In this document: one piece after another, positions 19,007 to 27,135 of the stretch
Layout: each line of letters begins with the position of its first letter
How positions within the stretch are numbered: the first letter of the stretch is position 1
Assembly: GCA_965603515.1 (NCBI GenBank)
Contig: CBFDDH010000017.1
Location: 1-52,555, forward strand
Length of the DNA stretch: 52,555 bases
Reading direction: 5' to 3'
From: JAUVZL01 sp965603515
GTDB taxonomy: Bacteria > Hydrothermota > Tepidihabitantia > SM23-42
The notes under the pieces: generated by a model
Told to the model about the DNA's origin: nothing
The model's database searches: none
The model's input: the letters and a program-made list of their open reading frames with translations, nothing else
Made by a program: the position numbers and the translations under genes

Positions 19007-19029
19007 CCAGCATTATATCACTATGCTGG
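19007..19029 (-). terminator. Hairpin between small zinc protein and BNR genes
   Basis: CCAGCAT, 9-nt loop, ATGCTGG. It follows the 19044 gene on the minus strand. A TATAAT-like box (19012-19017) sits in the loop, so the element may instead overlap a promoter for the BNR gene. There is no T-run. Confidence 0.4.
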
Positions 19030-19043
19030 ATTTAAATCATACG

Positions 19044-19256
19044 TTATTTATCTACCTGTTCTTCTGCAAGTTCCAGAACACCGGTATAGTAAAATAGTTC
19101 TTTGCAGTCATTGCATTTAAAAACATATTTATTTGTATGTATTAGAATCACGTCTTGATGTGTTGTTCCAAGGAGATCAGATAGATCGATATATTCGACA
19201 TTGAAGTTATCGCAATAAGGGCACTGTTTTTTGCTCGTAAATTCTATTCGCTGCAT
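19044..19256 (-). CDS. Small zinc-ribbon-like protein
   Basis: 70 aa from the ATG at 19256. Two CxxC pairs (CPYCDNF at about 13-19 and CNDCKELF at about 49-56) separated by about 32 residues suggest one zinc-ribbon site. The acidic tail has no recognised domain. An in-frame GTG upstream (19274) is rejected because AAAGGGGG directly precedes the ATG. It sits between the BTAD regulator and the secreted propeller genes, all on the same strand. Function unknown. Confidence 0.6.
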   Translation of the reverse strand: MQRIEFTSKKQCPYCDNFNVEYIDLSDLLGTTHQDVILIHTNKYVFKCNDCKELFYYTGVLELAEEQVDK

Positions 19257-19388
19257 AAAACCCCCTTTGCGCACCCTGATTAAGCACAGCTATTCGGTGC
19301 ACTTTATCGTAATATATATTATGATGATAATGTTATTTCTGTGTTATTTACTGTTTATATGGATCAGATTATCTTGTTTTTGAGCTCT

Positions 19389-21452
19389 CTATCTATGAGT
19401 ACTCACCGAAATTTCGGTGTCTTTTCTTATCGCCGCCTGTAAGAATTCCGCGGCTCTTTCTTTATCCGATGGCAATATGGTATTCATGATGCGCGTTACT
19501 ATCCGGGTATACTGGTCACGTGCTTCGAGCCGATATGTTTCACTCCACGCATCATAAAGATTCTCTCCAAGCAAAGGACCCCGGTACAGGTCAAAAGCCT
19601 TTTCATATGTTTTTACCGCTTCTGTGGTATTTTCGTCACGCCATTGTTTGTCACCCTGTTCAATGATATCATTAAAACTGAACAGATCGATTTCTAAGCA
19701 TTGTTTGGGATAACGGAATTCGTAAACCCCGAATTCACGGTGGATCATATTTTCAGCATCAAGACCATGGTCGTGCAGAGATTTGCGGAGCAAGAAAATC
19801 ACCTGCCGCAAAGAACTGAATGATTTTTCCGGTCGTTCACCGGGCCAGAACATTTCCATCAGTTGATCTCTCAACACGGTTTGGTGGTAATTCAATAACA
19901 GGATTTTCAAAAGATCTTGTACTTTCTTCCGGGCAATGAGAACCCGCGTGCTATCATCTTTTAATATCTCAAACCGACCAAAGAGTTTGATCTTAAGATA
20001 CGGTACAGATTTATGCTCGAGTGATTCAAGTACCGATACTGCTTTTTTGGCAATTCCCGGTTTCAAATGCCAGATGCGTTCTTGTACCTCGTCTTTAAAA
20101 TGCTCAAGCCTTAATTTTTCAACCATAGAAAGACCGATCTCCTGACATTTTACAGACTTATGTTTCATAAGAAAATCGACCAGTTTTTCATCATTTGTAA
20201 CAAGACGCAATAATAACATACGCGGCATAACAGCACGTTTTCTTTTCAACGCGTATTCACATACCATTGGTAGAAAAAATTCCCTTTCGCGCATAAGAAT
20301 CGTATCATAGCCATGCTTCCAGCAAATCTTTAGTAAAGAATCAAAACCCTTGAGATAATCACCACCCTTTTGTTCTTGTATATAATACTGTATGAACCTG
20401 CCGATCGTGTGTTCATACTTTCTATCAAGTGTCTTTTCAATACCCCTTTTAAGATAAGTCTGTGCTGATTGTTTTTCACCAAGAAGCCAAAGCGAAAACG
20501 CTGTTTCCATAAGAAGGTATCCTTCATCGAGTTTCTCTCCGGTCTCATTCATTATTGTCTGTGCTTTGTTAAGCAGCTCCAGAGATTGCTTATAATCACC
20601 CTGCAGTCTTGCCATCACCCCCATATTGAGATAAACATATATCTTCTCCGTATACGACATGCTTTTCTCGAGGAGTTTGAGTGATTTGCTGTAATATTCT
20701 TTTGCTTTGTCATAATCGTATTCATCGCGCAGAATACTGGCATGTATCCAATATGCAGCACCCTCTTCATAGTTCAACCCGGCTTCTTGTGCAAGGTGAC
20801 GGCATTTTGTAAGTATATCCTGACCAATTTTCCATTCACCATTTTGCCAGTACAATTCGCCAATATTGAGCATGGCATATATCTGTAACCTCGTCGCATG
20901 TTCATGTTCGCATAATTGCAGTGCATTGTGTAAATATACTTTCGCTTCAAAGAAATTACCTTGCCGCAGCGGAACAATGCCAAGGTTGATCGACGATTTG
21001 AGAAAAAGTGCCGTGTTATTCGATTTCTTTGACAAGTAACTTGCTTTTCTATAGCACTGCTTTGCACGTTCAAGTTTGCCGAGCATCCAGTAATTAACAC
21101 CTTTTGCATTCCAGATATCACCGAGCATTCTGTCCTTACCGTGCATCACCGTAAAACAACGATCAAGATTACGGTTCGACGCAACATATTCACCTTCTCG
21201 CTGCAAGACTCTCGATTTCAGCAGCAAAACCTTACAGAGCAGAACCTTATTTTTTGAGCTTATCGGTAGGATCTTTTCGCAGAACCCGAGTGCTTCTGAG
21301 AGTTTACCTTTCAGAAAATACAAGCATGCTGAAACGTACATTTGTTCGGCTGGTTGATCAGTGACGTTTATTTTATGGGTTAATTTCTCCAGTGCATTAA
21401 GGTTACCTTCTCTGGTGTATTCGTCCGCAAGCTGAAGAAAATCTTTTTCCAT
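19389..21452 (-). CDS. Large TPR/BTAD (SARP/AfsR-like) transcriptional regulator
   Basis: 687 aa. The N-terminal 500 residues are TPR-like helical repeats (for example the IWNAKGVNYWMLGKLERA-type units). An OmpR-type winged helix (about 515-585: IKLFGRFEIL...KVQDLLKILLLNYHQTVLRDQLMEMFWP...LRQVIFLLRKSL) and a bacterial transcriptional activation domain (about 600-685) follow. In SARP/AfsR/MalT-type regulators this pair binds DNA while TPRs sense partners; here the order is reversed, with TPRs first. The BTAD stops soon after its first helical repeats, so the C-terminus may be shortened. The first 24 codons and promoter recur at 25438-25549. It is probably a regulator of nearby surface-protein genes (inference). 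Confidence 0.83.
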   Translation of the reverse strand: MEKDFLQLADEYTREGNLNALEKLTHKINVTDQPAEQMYVSACLYFLKGKLSEALGFCEKILPISSKNKVLLCKVLLLKSRVLQREGEYVASNRNLDRCFTVMHGKDRMLGDIWNAKGVNYWMLGKLERAKQCYRKASYLSKKSNNTALFLKSSINLGIVPLRQGNFFEAKVYLHNALQLCEHEHATRLQIYAMLNIGELYWQNGEWKIGQDILTKCRHLAQEAGLNYEEGAAYWIHASILRDEYDYDKAKEYYSKSLKLLEKSMSYTEKIYVYLNMGVMARLQGDYKQSLELLNKAQTIMNETGEKLDEGYLLMETAFSLWLLGEKQSAQTYLKRGIEKTLDRKYEHTIGRFIQYYIQEQKGGDYLKGFDSLLKICWKHGYDTILMREREFFLPMVCEYALKRKRAVMPRMLLLRLVTNDEKLVDFLMKHKSVKCQEIGLSMVEKLRLEHFKDEVQERIWHLKPGIAKKAVSVLESLEHKSVPYLKIKLFGRFEILKDDSTRVLIARKKVQDLLKILLLNYHQTVLRDQLMEMFWPGERPEKSFSSLRQVIFLLRKSLHDHGLDAENMIHREFGVYEFRYPKQCLEIDLFSFNDIIEQGDKQWRDENTTEAVKTYEKAFDLYRGPLLGENLYDAWSETYRLEARDQYTRIVTRIMNTILPSDKERAAEFLQAAIRKDTEISVSTHR

Positions 21453-21495
21453 ATCCTAAACTATGATAATGTATTGAGGCATCAATGTCAAGGAA
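21384..21495 (-). repeat. Source copy of a 112-bp duplicated segment
   Basis: It covers codons 1-23 and the promoter of the 21452 regulator. It matches 25438-25549 with about six mismatches and no gap, counted by eye. Confidence 0.9.
21463..21491 (-). promoter_or_regulatory. Promoter of the TPR/BTAD regulator
   Basis: Minus strand: TTGACA (21486-21491), 17-bp spacer, TATCAT (21463-21468), 10 bp to the ATG at 21452. Predicted leader is about 3 nt. Both boxes are kept in the duplicate. Confidence 0.7.
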
Positions 21496-21518
21496 CGTGA
21501 AGACACTTTCATCAGTTT

Positions 21519-23705
21519 TCAATCCAGTCGGATTATTTTCGAAAACCTGGCACGAATACGCTGATGTGATGTCATGTCTTTATGCTTTTGACAACTTTGT
21601 TTGAAATGTGTGATTTCTGATTCAAGTCGGTTGAGTAGAACGCGGCGCATATTCTCAGACCAGTTATCATACATACCGGCAAAAGGTGCTTTGCGAAATA
21701 ATTGAAAGGCCCGCAAATATTCACGCTTCGCATAATTCCATTCGCCAGCTCGCTCAAGTACTTTTGCCTGAGCGAGTGTTTCCTTGAAAAGATCATGATC
21801 AGTAGTAAAAAATACTCTCCAATACAATGTATCCTTGCGCAGACTGATAAGATGTGTTGGCAGAACAAGTTTTTTCTTTAGGCGCAAAAGGAAATGTGAT
21901 AAGTTCCTCGATGGTTCCCGACTCCTTGGCCAGTAATTACGGTATAATTGACCGAGTAATATCCTGCGTTCTTTATTTATTGACATATGGATCAGAAACG
22001 AGGCTTCTTTAGGAGTAAGTTTAAGACGACTCAGTGCAATACCCCTTTTCCATACGCGCAGCTTACCCAAAAATCTCACTTCATAGACCGGTGTATCAAT
22101 ACGAAAAACCGGCATCTCCAGGAATGTCCGGGGCAAACCCGGATTTTTCCCTTTGTTCAGAAGATGTACTATCGGTTCTGGAAAAAAAGGTGCGATACGC
22201 ATGAAGAGACCAAGGATTTTTTTATCTTTTGCATAAAACAACGCGCGACGATAATCTTTTGCACTCTTGGTTTGCTTGGCCCTATGCAATAAATATGTTA
22301 ATCTGAGACTCGGGACCGCCAATGCCGCCTTTGGTATACGTGTATCACTGATGATCATTTGACGCTGTAAATAATCTTGCATAAGACCATATTTTTTCAA
22401 CAGTGGATTGAGTTTTCGAAGTATAAAGGTTGCTTTCTTATTTTCACCCGCAGCCTGATGACAACAAGCTATTACGAGCGTCGCTGGGTGGAGAAATCTC
22501 CTGACCCCCTCTTTTTTCAACTCCATGAGCGTGTCAATCGCGTGGGATGACGCCCTTTGAAAATCGCCCTGGTCAAGATAAGCGAAAGCCTTTATCATGC
22601 TTGTGCGTGAACGAAAACCCCATTCTTCGAGATTGCCTTTTTTTAGAGCGCGTAATGCATTACGGTAGTCACCTGAAACATTGAGAAAACCAGCAAGGTT
22701 GACATAGAGCTGTTCGCGATAACTCGGTGCAGCTCCCTTAAGGGCTTCATTTGTCCAGTATAATGCTTCACGAAAATACCCCATCAATGAGTATATCCCG
22801 CCAAGACCACCCATAAAAAAATAGGGATTTCTGGAATGTCTTATAATAGTCTTGCAAGCATGAGCACATGCCTTTGCTTGCTCAATCTTCAGGGTACTTG
22901 CTTTTGCCTGACCTTCTAAAAGCAATAATAAAAACCGCAGTCTCGGGTCTTGTATGCCTTTGATACGCTTCTTCAACACTTCAACTGTTTTTAAAACGGC
23001 TTGTGGTTGTGCTGACCACATCAAAGCATAACACTCGGCTACACCTACCCAAAGAGATGAATACATTAGATTTTTCTTTTCCAATGTCGTGCGCAATCGA
23101 ACAGCTTTCTTTACATAACGCAGCAATGGTGTTTTGCCAAATTCAGCACGTAAGCGAATTACTTGCTGGCGCAGGACGAGCATGTGTGCCGGGACCTTCA
23201 ATATTATTTCATCATACGGAAAGACTGGTAAAGCATTGATAATCTCCGCGGCTTGTTTTAGCTCTTTGTTGCTAACGAGCTCCTTTATTGTCGTCATTAT
23301 ATCCTGAGATACTACTGTATTGAGATATTCCTCGTATGAATCAGAAAGCTGTTCTTTAGCAAAACCGATAAGCCCAAAACGCTGCCAGATCCGCCAGATA
23401 CCCTTTATTGAAATCTCAATATCTTGTTTTCTCAAAAGCTGTTGCGCTTTGCGTACTGTCAATGAAGGTTTTGCTTCTTTGAGAGCTACTACAGTATCTT
23501 CGATCGCTTTTGGTAACCGGCGCCAGTGCCTTAAACTGATTTTTGTTTTGCGCAGACCTTCTAATCCTTCCTTTTTATAGGAGTTTACCCAACGCCAGAG
23601 TGTATTACGATGGATCTTGAATTCGACGGCAGTCTGTTCAAGGGTTCGACCGGTCAGATATCGTTCAACCGCTCTTATCTGGGTATCCCGCGTGTTTTTT
23701 TTCAT
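21519..23705 (-). CDS. Transposase-type HTH fused to helical-repeat and BTAD regulator
   Basis: 728 aa from the ATG at 23705. Residues about 1-115 read like the DNA-binding part of an IS481/IS630-type transposase: a homeodomain-like HTH (RAVERYLTGRTLEQTAVEF, then HRNTLWRWVNSYKKEGLEGL) and a second winged helix (SLTVRKAQQLLRK...SIKGIWRIWQRFGLIG). No DDE catalytic domain follows. Instead there are about 400 residues of TPR-like helices, then an OmpR-like winged helix (about 555-625: VRFLGKLRVWKRGIALSR..., LTPKEASFLI) and a BTAD (about 640-705). It is inferred to be a transcription factor with two DNA-binding modules. The in-frame TTG at 23753 is rejected as start because it is the -35 box. Confidence 0.8.
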   Translation of the reverse strand: MKKNTRDTQIRAVERYLTGRTLEQTAVEFKIHRNTLWRWVNSYKKEGLEGLRKTKISLRHWRRLPKAIEDTVVALKEAKPSLTVRKAQQLLRKQDIEISIKGIWRIWQRFGLIGFAKEQLSDSYEEYLNTVVSQDIMTTIKELVSNKELKQAAEIINALPVFPYDEIILKVPAHMLVLRQQVIRLRAEFGKTPLLRYVKKAVRLRTTLEKKNLMYSSLWVGVAECYALMWSAQPQAVLKTVEVLKKRIKGIQDPRLRFLLLLLEGQAKASTLKIEQAKACAHACKTIIRHSRNPYFFMGGLGGIYSLMGYFREALYWTNEALKGAAPSYREQLYVNLAGFLNVSGDYRNALRALKKGNLEEWGFRSRTSMIKAFAYLDQGDFQRASSHAIDTLMELKKEGVRRFLHPATLVIACCHQAAGENKKATFILRKLNPLLKKYGLMQDYLQRQMIISDTRIPKAALAVPSLRLTYLLHRAKQTKSAKDYRRALFYAKDKKILGLFMRIAPFFPEPIVHLLNKGKNPGLPRTFLEMPVFRIDTPVYEVRFLGKLRVWKRGIALSRLKLTPKEASFLIHMSINKERRILLGQLYRNYWPRSREPSRNLSHFLLRLKKKLVLPTHLISLRKDTLYWRVFFTTDHDLFKETLAQAKVLERAGEWNYAKREYLRAFQLFRKAPFAGMYDNWSENMRRVLLNRLESEITHFKQSCQKHKDMTSHQRIRARFSKIIRLD

Positions 23706-23724
23706 TTCACTATTATATGGAAAC

Positions 23725-23753
23725 ATTTTATATATTTTTATACTTTTTGTCAA
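23725..23753 (-). promoter_or_regulatory. Promoter of the HTH/BTAD fusion gene
   Basis: Minus strand: TTGACA (23748-23753), 17-bp spacer, TAAAAT (23725-23730). A second TATAAT (23712-23717) lies 6 bp before the ATG at 23705 but has no matching -35. No Shine-Dalgarno. Confidence 0.65.
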
Positions 23754-23873
23754 GACATAATTTCATGCACCGTAATGCCTTATCTACAAAGGATATGTAC
23801 AAAGGTCACAGAGCAGCTCCTCATACAATTATTCGTATAATCTAACAAGAAAATGCATAAAGGAGGAGAAAAT

Positions 23874-24719
23874 ATGAGGAAGAATTCTATTAGGTATGCA
23901 ATGACCGCAGCAGTATTTGCGATTTGCGGCAATATGTTGTTAGGACAGGGGATATTGGAAAATGATACTCTCTACATAGGGAACGTTTCAACCGGTGCAG
24001 GTCAACAAGTCGAGGTACCAGTCCACATGAAAACCACGATGTACTATCAGGGATGGACCTTTCCTATGATATTTGGCGACGGTACATCACCTGTAACCTG
24101 CGATTCAGTGAGTCTGGTTGGAACAACTATGGAAAGCTGGGCATGGACGAGTGTTTTTGTTAATAACAACCAATGGGACAATGTACAGACCTGTGGCGGG
24201 ACTGGTATTTATGCATGGTTTGGTGACTCACTTGCACCAGGTTATTATCTTGCAATGAGATTATTCTTCACCGTTGATGCCAATGTCAATCCTCCACTAA
24301 CCATCACGATTGATACAACAACCTGTTCGTTTGCTTCAGGAGGACAACAGAATGGCTTCTTAGTCGTCGTAAATACCCAGAGCTGGTTGACCATAGTCGT
24401 TCCAGGATCAATTGAAATAGGACTACCTGGTATCAGCGAAAATGACAAAACAGCTGTTCAATCCCAATTCAATGTTTTTCCTTCTATTGCTCGTCACGGC
24501 AGCACTGTTAGAATCTACTGTGTGAATGCAAGGAGGTCATTAAGCAAGATATCCCTATATGACATCACAGGTAGTAAGGTCGATGAACTCTACAACGGTA
24601 TGCCAGAACATGGGTTGCTGGACCTCGGTTATGAAATAGATGATCTGGCTAAAGGTGTTTATATCGTGGCCTTCGAGGATGATACAGAAGTACGGAGCAA
24701 GAAGATTATCATCCAGTAA
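23874..24719 (+). CDS. Secreted cohesin-like protein with C-terminal sorting-type domain
   Basis: 281 aa from the ATG at 23874. AGGAGGAG lies directly upstream; the in-frame ATG at 23853 would place the Shine-Dalgarno inside the gene. A signal peptide covers about residues 1-25. A beta-sandwich domain (about 30-185, starting TLYIGNVSTGAGQQVEVPVHM) resembles the cohesin/DUF-type modules of FCB surface proteins. The C-terminal 80 residues form the Ig-like domain (FNVFPSIARHGSTVRIY, KISLYDITGSKVDEL, LAKGVYIVAFED). Function unknown; a structural or scaffold role is possible. It is transcribed divergently from the HTH/BTAD regulator, which makes it a natural candidate target. Confidence 0.75.
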   Translation: MRKNSIRYAMTAAVFAICGNMLLGQGILENDTLYIGNVSTGAGQQVEVPVHMKTTMYYQGWTFPMIFGDGTSPVTCDSVSLVGTTMESWAWTSVFVNNNQWDNVQTCGGTGIYAWFGDSLAPGYYLAMRLFFTVDANVNPPLTITIDTTTCSFASGGQQNGFLVVVNTQSWLTIVVPGSIEIGLPGISENDKTAVQSQFNVFPSIARHGSTVRIYCVNARRSLSKISLYDITGSKVDELYNGMPEHGLLDLGYEIDDLAKGVYIVAFEDDTEVRSKKIIIQ

Positions 24720-24787
24720 TCGTGATGATCTATTATGCCCTATCTGTTTAATAGAGCCTTATCGAATATGAATAATATCAGCAGTCT

Positions 24788-25429
24788 ATGAATATCTCCG
24801 AGCTGACCCGCTATCTCGACCACATCGGCGAGGAGCTGAACGATGATACATCTCTGGCGCTTGAGGAATTGCATGATGTCTCTGAACTCATCGACGGCGC
24901 AATCCCATATCGCGACGGTCACGCACAAAGAGTAGCTAATTACGCTATGGCAATCGCCGAACTGCTTTGTCTTAAATAACATGAGCTCGTCAGGCTTGAG
25001 ATCTCATCTTTGCTCCACGACCTGGGTAAACTCATACTCGACGGCAATATCCTGCTCAAAAGAACAAACCTTACCACAACCGAGAAACAGGTGATTCAAA
25101 CACACCCGGTATTAGCCTGTTGCTTGCTTGAGGATTCCTTCAAATCGGTCGATGTTTTAAATGGTATCAAACATCACCATGAATGGTTTGATGGTTCTGG
25201 TTATCCATCGGGCTATGCGCGAAACAATATCCCGCTCATTAGCCGTATAATAGCAGTGGCTGATGCTTATGATGCGATGACTTCCTGGCGACCATATCGA
25301 AAACCAAGAACCAAGGCAAAGGCATTGGAAGAACTAATCTCCTTTGCGGGAATCCAGTTTGATCCGGTTATTGTCGCTATCTTCATAAGGATTGAACGTC
25401 CTAAGTATCGAAGACAAAGCGGCAATTGA
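24788..25429 (+). pseudogene. HD-GYP domain protein interrupted by an in-frame TAA
   Basis: A single reading frame encodes an HD-GYP protein: a first His in YRDGHAQRVANYA, the HD motif SLLHDLGKLIL, HHHEWFDGSGYPSG (the GYP motif), and VADAYDAMTSWRPYR. TAA at 24977-24979 cuts the frame after 63 codons, between the first His and the HD motif; the same frame then resumes to 25427. HD-GYP proteins usually hydrolyse cyclic di-GMP. A single substitution would restore the gene, so it is either a recent pseudogene or an assembly error. No promoter or Shine-Dalgarno was seen. The end abuts the duplicated BTAD 5' fragment, suggesting a rearranged locus. Confidence 0.8.
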
Positions 25430-25437
25430 TAAACAAG

Positions 25438-25549
25438 TTTCTCCAGTGCTTTAAGGTTACCTTCTCTGGTGTATTCGTCCGCAAGCTGAAGAAAATCTTT
25501 TTCCATATTCTAAACTATGATAATGTATCGAGCCAGAAATGTCAAGGAA
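25438..25549 (-). repeat. Truncated second copy of a BTAD regulator 5' end and promoter
   Basis: 112 bp, about 95% identical to 21384-21495. It carries MEKDFLQLADEYTREGN and the upstream TTGACA/TATCAT promoter. Homology stops at 25437, only 8 bp after the HD-GYP stop codon. The minus-strand ORF continuing to 25267 is just antisense of HD-GYP. This looks like a remnant of a deleted paralogue or a recombination scar. Confidence 0.85.
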
Positions 25550-25563
25550 TCTGACATTCCGGC

Positions 25564-25592
25564 TTGACTTCTGATCTACGATTATATATACT
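25564..25592 (+). promoter_or_regulatory. Promoter of the B12-binding radical SAM gene
   Basis: TTGACT (25564-25569), 17-bp spacer, TATACT (25587-25592). The ATG at 25610 lies 17 bp on, with no clear Shine-Dalgarno. The predicted leader is about 11 nt. Confidence 0.65.
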
Positions 25593-25609
25593 CACCTCAG
25601 AGCTAATTA

Positions 25610-27091
25610 ATGAAGATACTTTTCGTTTACCCAAAGAACCCGGAAACATTTTGGAGTTTTAAATATGCCTTAAGATTCATCTTCAAAAAGGCAACCAATC
25701 CACCACTTGGATTATTGACGGTCGCTGCACTAGTTCCTGAAGACTGGGAGAAAAAACTTATCGATATGAATGTAAAGCGTTTGAAGGATAAACATCTACA
25801 ATGGGCTGATTTTGTCTTTATGAGTGCAGCCTCTATTCAGAAAAAGTCTGTAAAAGAGATCATATCCAGATGCAGAAAACTAGGTGTTAAGACAGTCGCC
25901 GGCGGTCCTTTGTTTACAAGTGCTCCTGATGAATTCCCTGACGTAGACCATCTAGTACTCAACGAAGCAGAAATTACCCTACCCATCTTTTTGAAAGATA
26001 TAGCAAAAGGCTGCCCCAAGCATATTTACACGTCTAATGAATGGGCAGATATTAAAACAACACCTCCTCCACTCTGGAAACTCATCAAAATGAAAAAATA
26101 TGCTGCGATGAACATTCAGTATTCGCGGGGTTGTCCTTTTGATTGCGATTTTTGTGATATTCCAATGTTGTACGGACATAAGACACGGATAAAAGAAAAA
26201 GATCAGATAATAGCAGAATTGAACACCATTCATTCACAAGGTTGGCGCGGCGAAGTATTTTTTGTCGACGATAATTTTATCGGCAATAAAAAGTATCTGA
26301 AAAAGGAAATTCTACCGGCTATTGCTGAATGGATGATACGGAGAAAACAACCATTCTCATTTTTCACCCAGACATCTGTAGACCTCTCTGATGACGAAGA
26401 ATTCATGCAGTTGATGGTTCAAGCGGGATTTGATACAGTCTTTGTTGGCATTGAAACTCCGGAGGAGATGAGTCTAGCTGAATGCAGTAAGATCCAGAAT
26501 AAAAACCGCGATATGATCGCCTGTGTAAAAAAAATCCAAAGATTTGGTATGCAAGTGCAGGGTGGATTTATCGTTGGTTTTGACAGCGATCCACTGTCGA
26601 TCTTTGATAAACAAATCAGGTTCATTCAAATGAGCGGGATCGTTACTGCAATGGTTGGTTTGCTAAGTGTAGTTCGCGGCACAAAACTTCACCGTCGGCT
26701 TAAAAAAGAGAATCGAGTACTGAAAGATGATTTTGGGGACAACACAGACTGCTCGATCAACTTCATCCCCAAGATGAATCATAAAGTACTTATCGACGGT
26801 TACAAGAAAATCGTCAAAACCATATATTCTCCTGATTATTACTATAAACGGGTCAAGACGTTTTTGGAACACTATAAGCCATCGCAAAAGAAGACATTTC
26901 GATTTCGATTCAGTTACCTGGCAGCGTTCCTCAAATCTGCGTATCTTCTGGGGATAGAAGGCAGAGAAAGATTCCACTACTGGCGACTTTGCTTTTGGAC
27001 TATGTATAGCCACCCGCGACTTTTTCCATTGGCAGTTACCTTGACAGTATATGGTTTCCATTTTCGCAGAGTCTTTGCAAAATACGTGTAG
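25610..27091 (+). CDS. B12-binding-domain radical SAM protein
   Basis: 493 aa. An N-terminal Rossmann-like B12-binding domain (about 1-140: ILFVYPKNP, PPLGLLTVAALVP, DFVFMSAASIQKKS, VAGGPLFTS) precedes the radical SAM core with YSRGCPFDCDFCDIP (about 166-180, CxxxCxxC). FFVDDNFIGNK and VGIETPEE are typical of the PF04055/DUF4070 group. A C-terminal DUF4070-like helical region (about 370-490) carries several aromatic segments. Relatives include HpnR/HpnJ-type lipid-modifying enzymes and many of unknown role. A cobalamin-dependent or related C-methyl/C-C transformation of a lipid-like substrate is possible but unproven. It stands alone between the broken HD-GYP locus and a convergent secreted protein. 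Confidence 0.83.
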   Translation: MKILFVYPKNPETFWSFKYALRFIFKKATNPPLGLLTVAALVPEDWEKKLIDMNVKRLKDKHLQWADFVFMSAASIQKKSVKEIISRCRKLGVKTVAGGPLFTSAPDEFPDVDHLVLNEAEITLPIFLKDIAKGCPKHIYTSNEWADIKTTPPPLWKLIKMKKYAAMNIQYSRGCPFDCDFCDIPMLYGHKTRIKEKDQIIAELNTIHSQGWRGEVFFVDDNFIGNKKYLKKEILPAIAEWMIRRKQPFSFFTQTSVDLSDDEEFMQLMVQAGFDTVFVGIETPEEMSLAECSKIQNKNRDMIACVKKIQRFGMQVQGGFIVGFDSDPLSIFDKQIRFIQMSGIVTAMVGLLSVVRGTKLHRRLKKENRVLKDDFGDNTDCSINFIPKMNHKVLIDGYKKIVKTIYSPDYYYKRVKTFLEHYKPSQKKTFRFRFSYLAAFLKSAYLLGIEGRERFHYWRLCFWTMYSHPRLFPLAVTLTVYGFHFRRVFAKYV

Positions 27092-27135
27092 CCCCTGGCC
27101 CCAAATCTCGAAGGTGGACATTTCTGGATCTGTGC

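Noticed and set aside
23706..23753. TTG at 23753 or ATG at 23726 as start of the HTH/BTAD fusion
   Set aside because: 23753 is the -35 box and 23726 overlaps the -10; both would be upstream of the transcript start.
24977..24979. Recoding of the in-frame TAA in the HD-GYP gene
   Set aside because: No amino acid is known to be inserted at TAA in such genes, and no recoding structure is visible; pseudogene or sequence error is simpler.
25267..25506. 79-codon minus-strand frame starting like the BTAD regulator
   Set aside because: Only the first 23 codons are regulator sequence; the rest is antisense of the HD-GYP gene.
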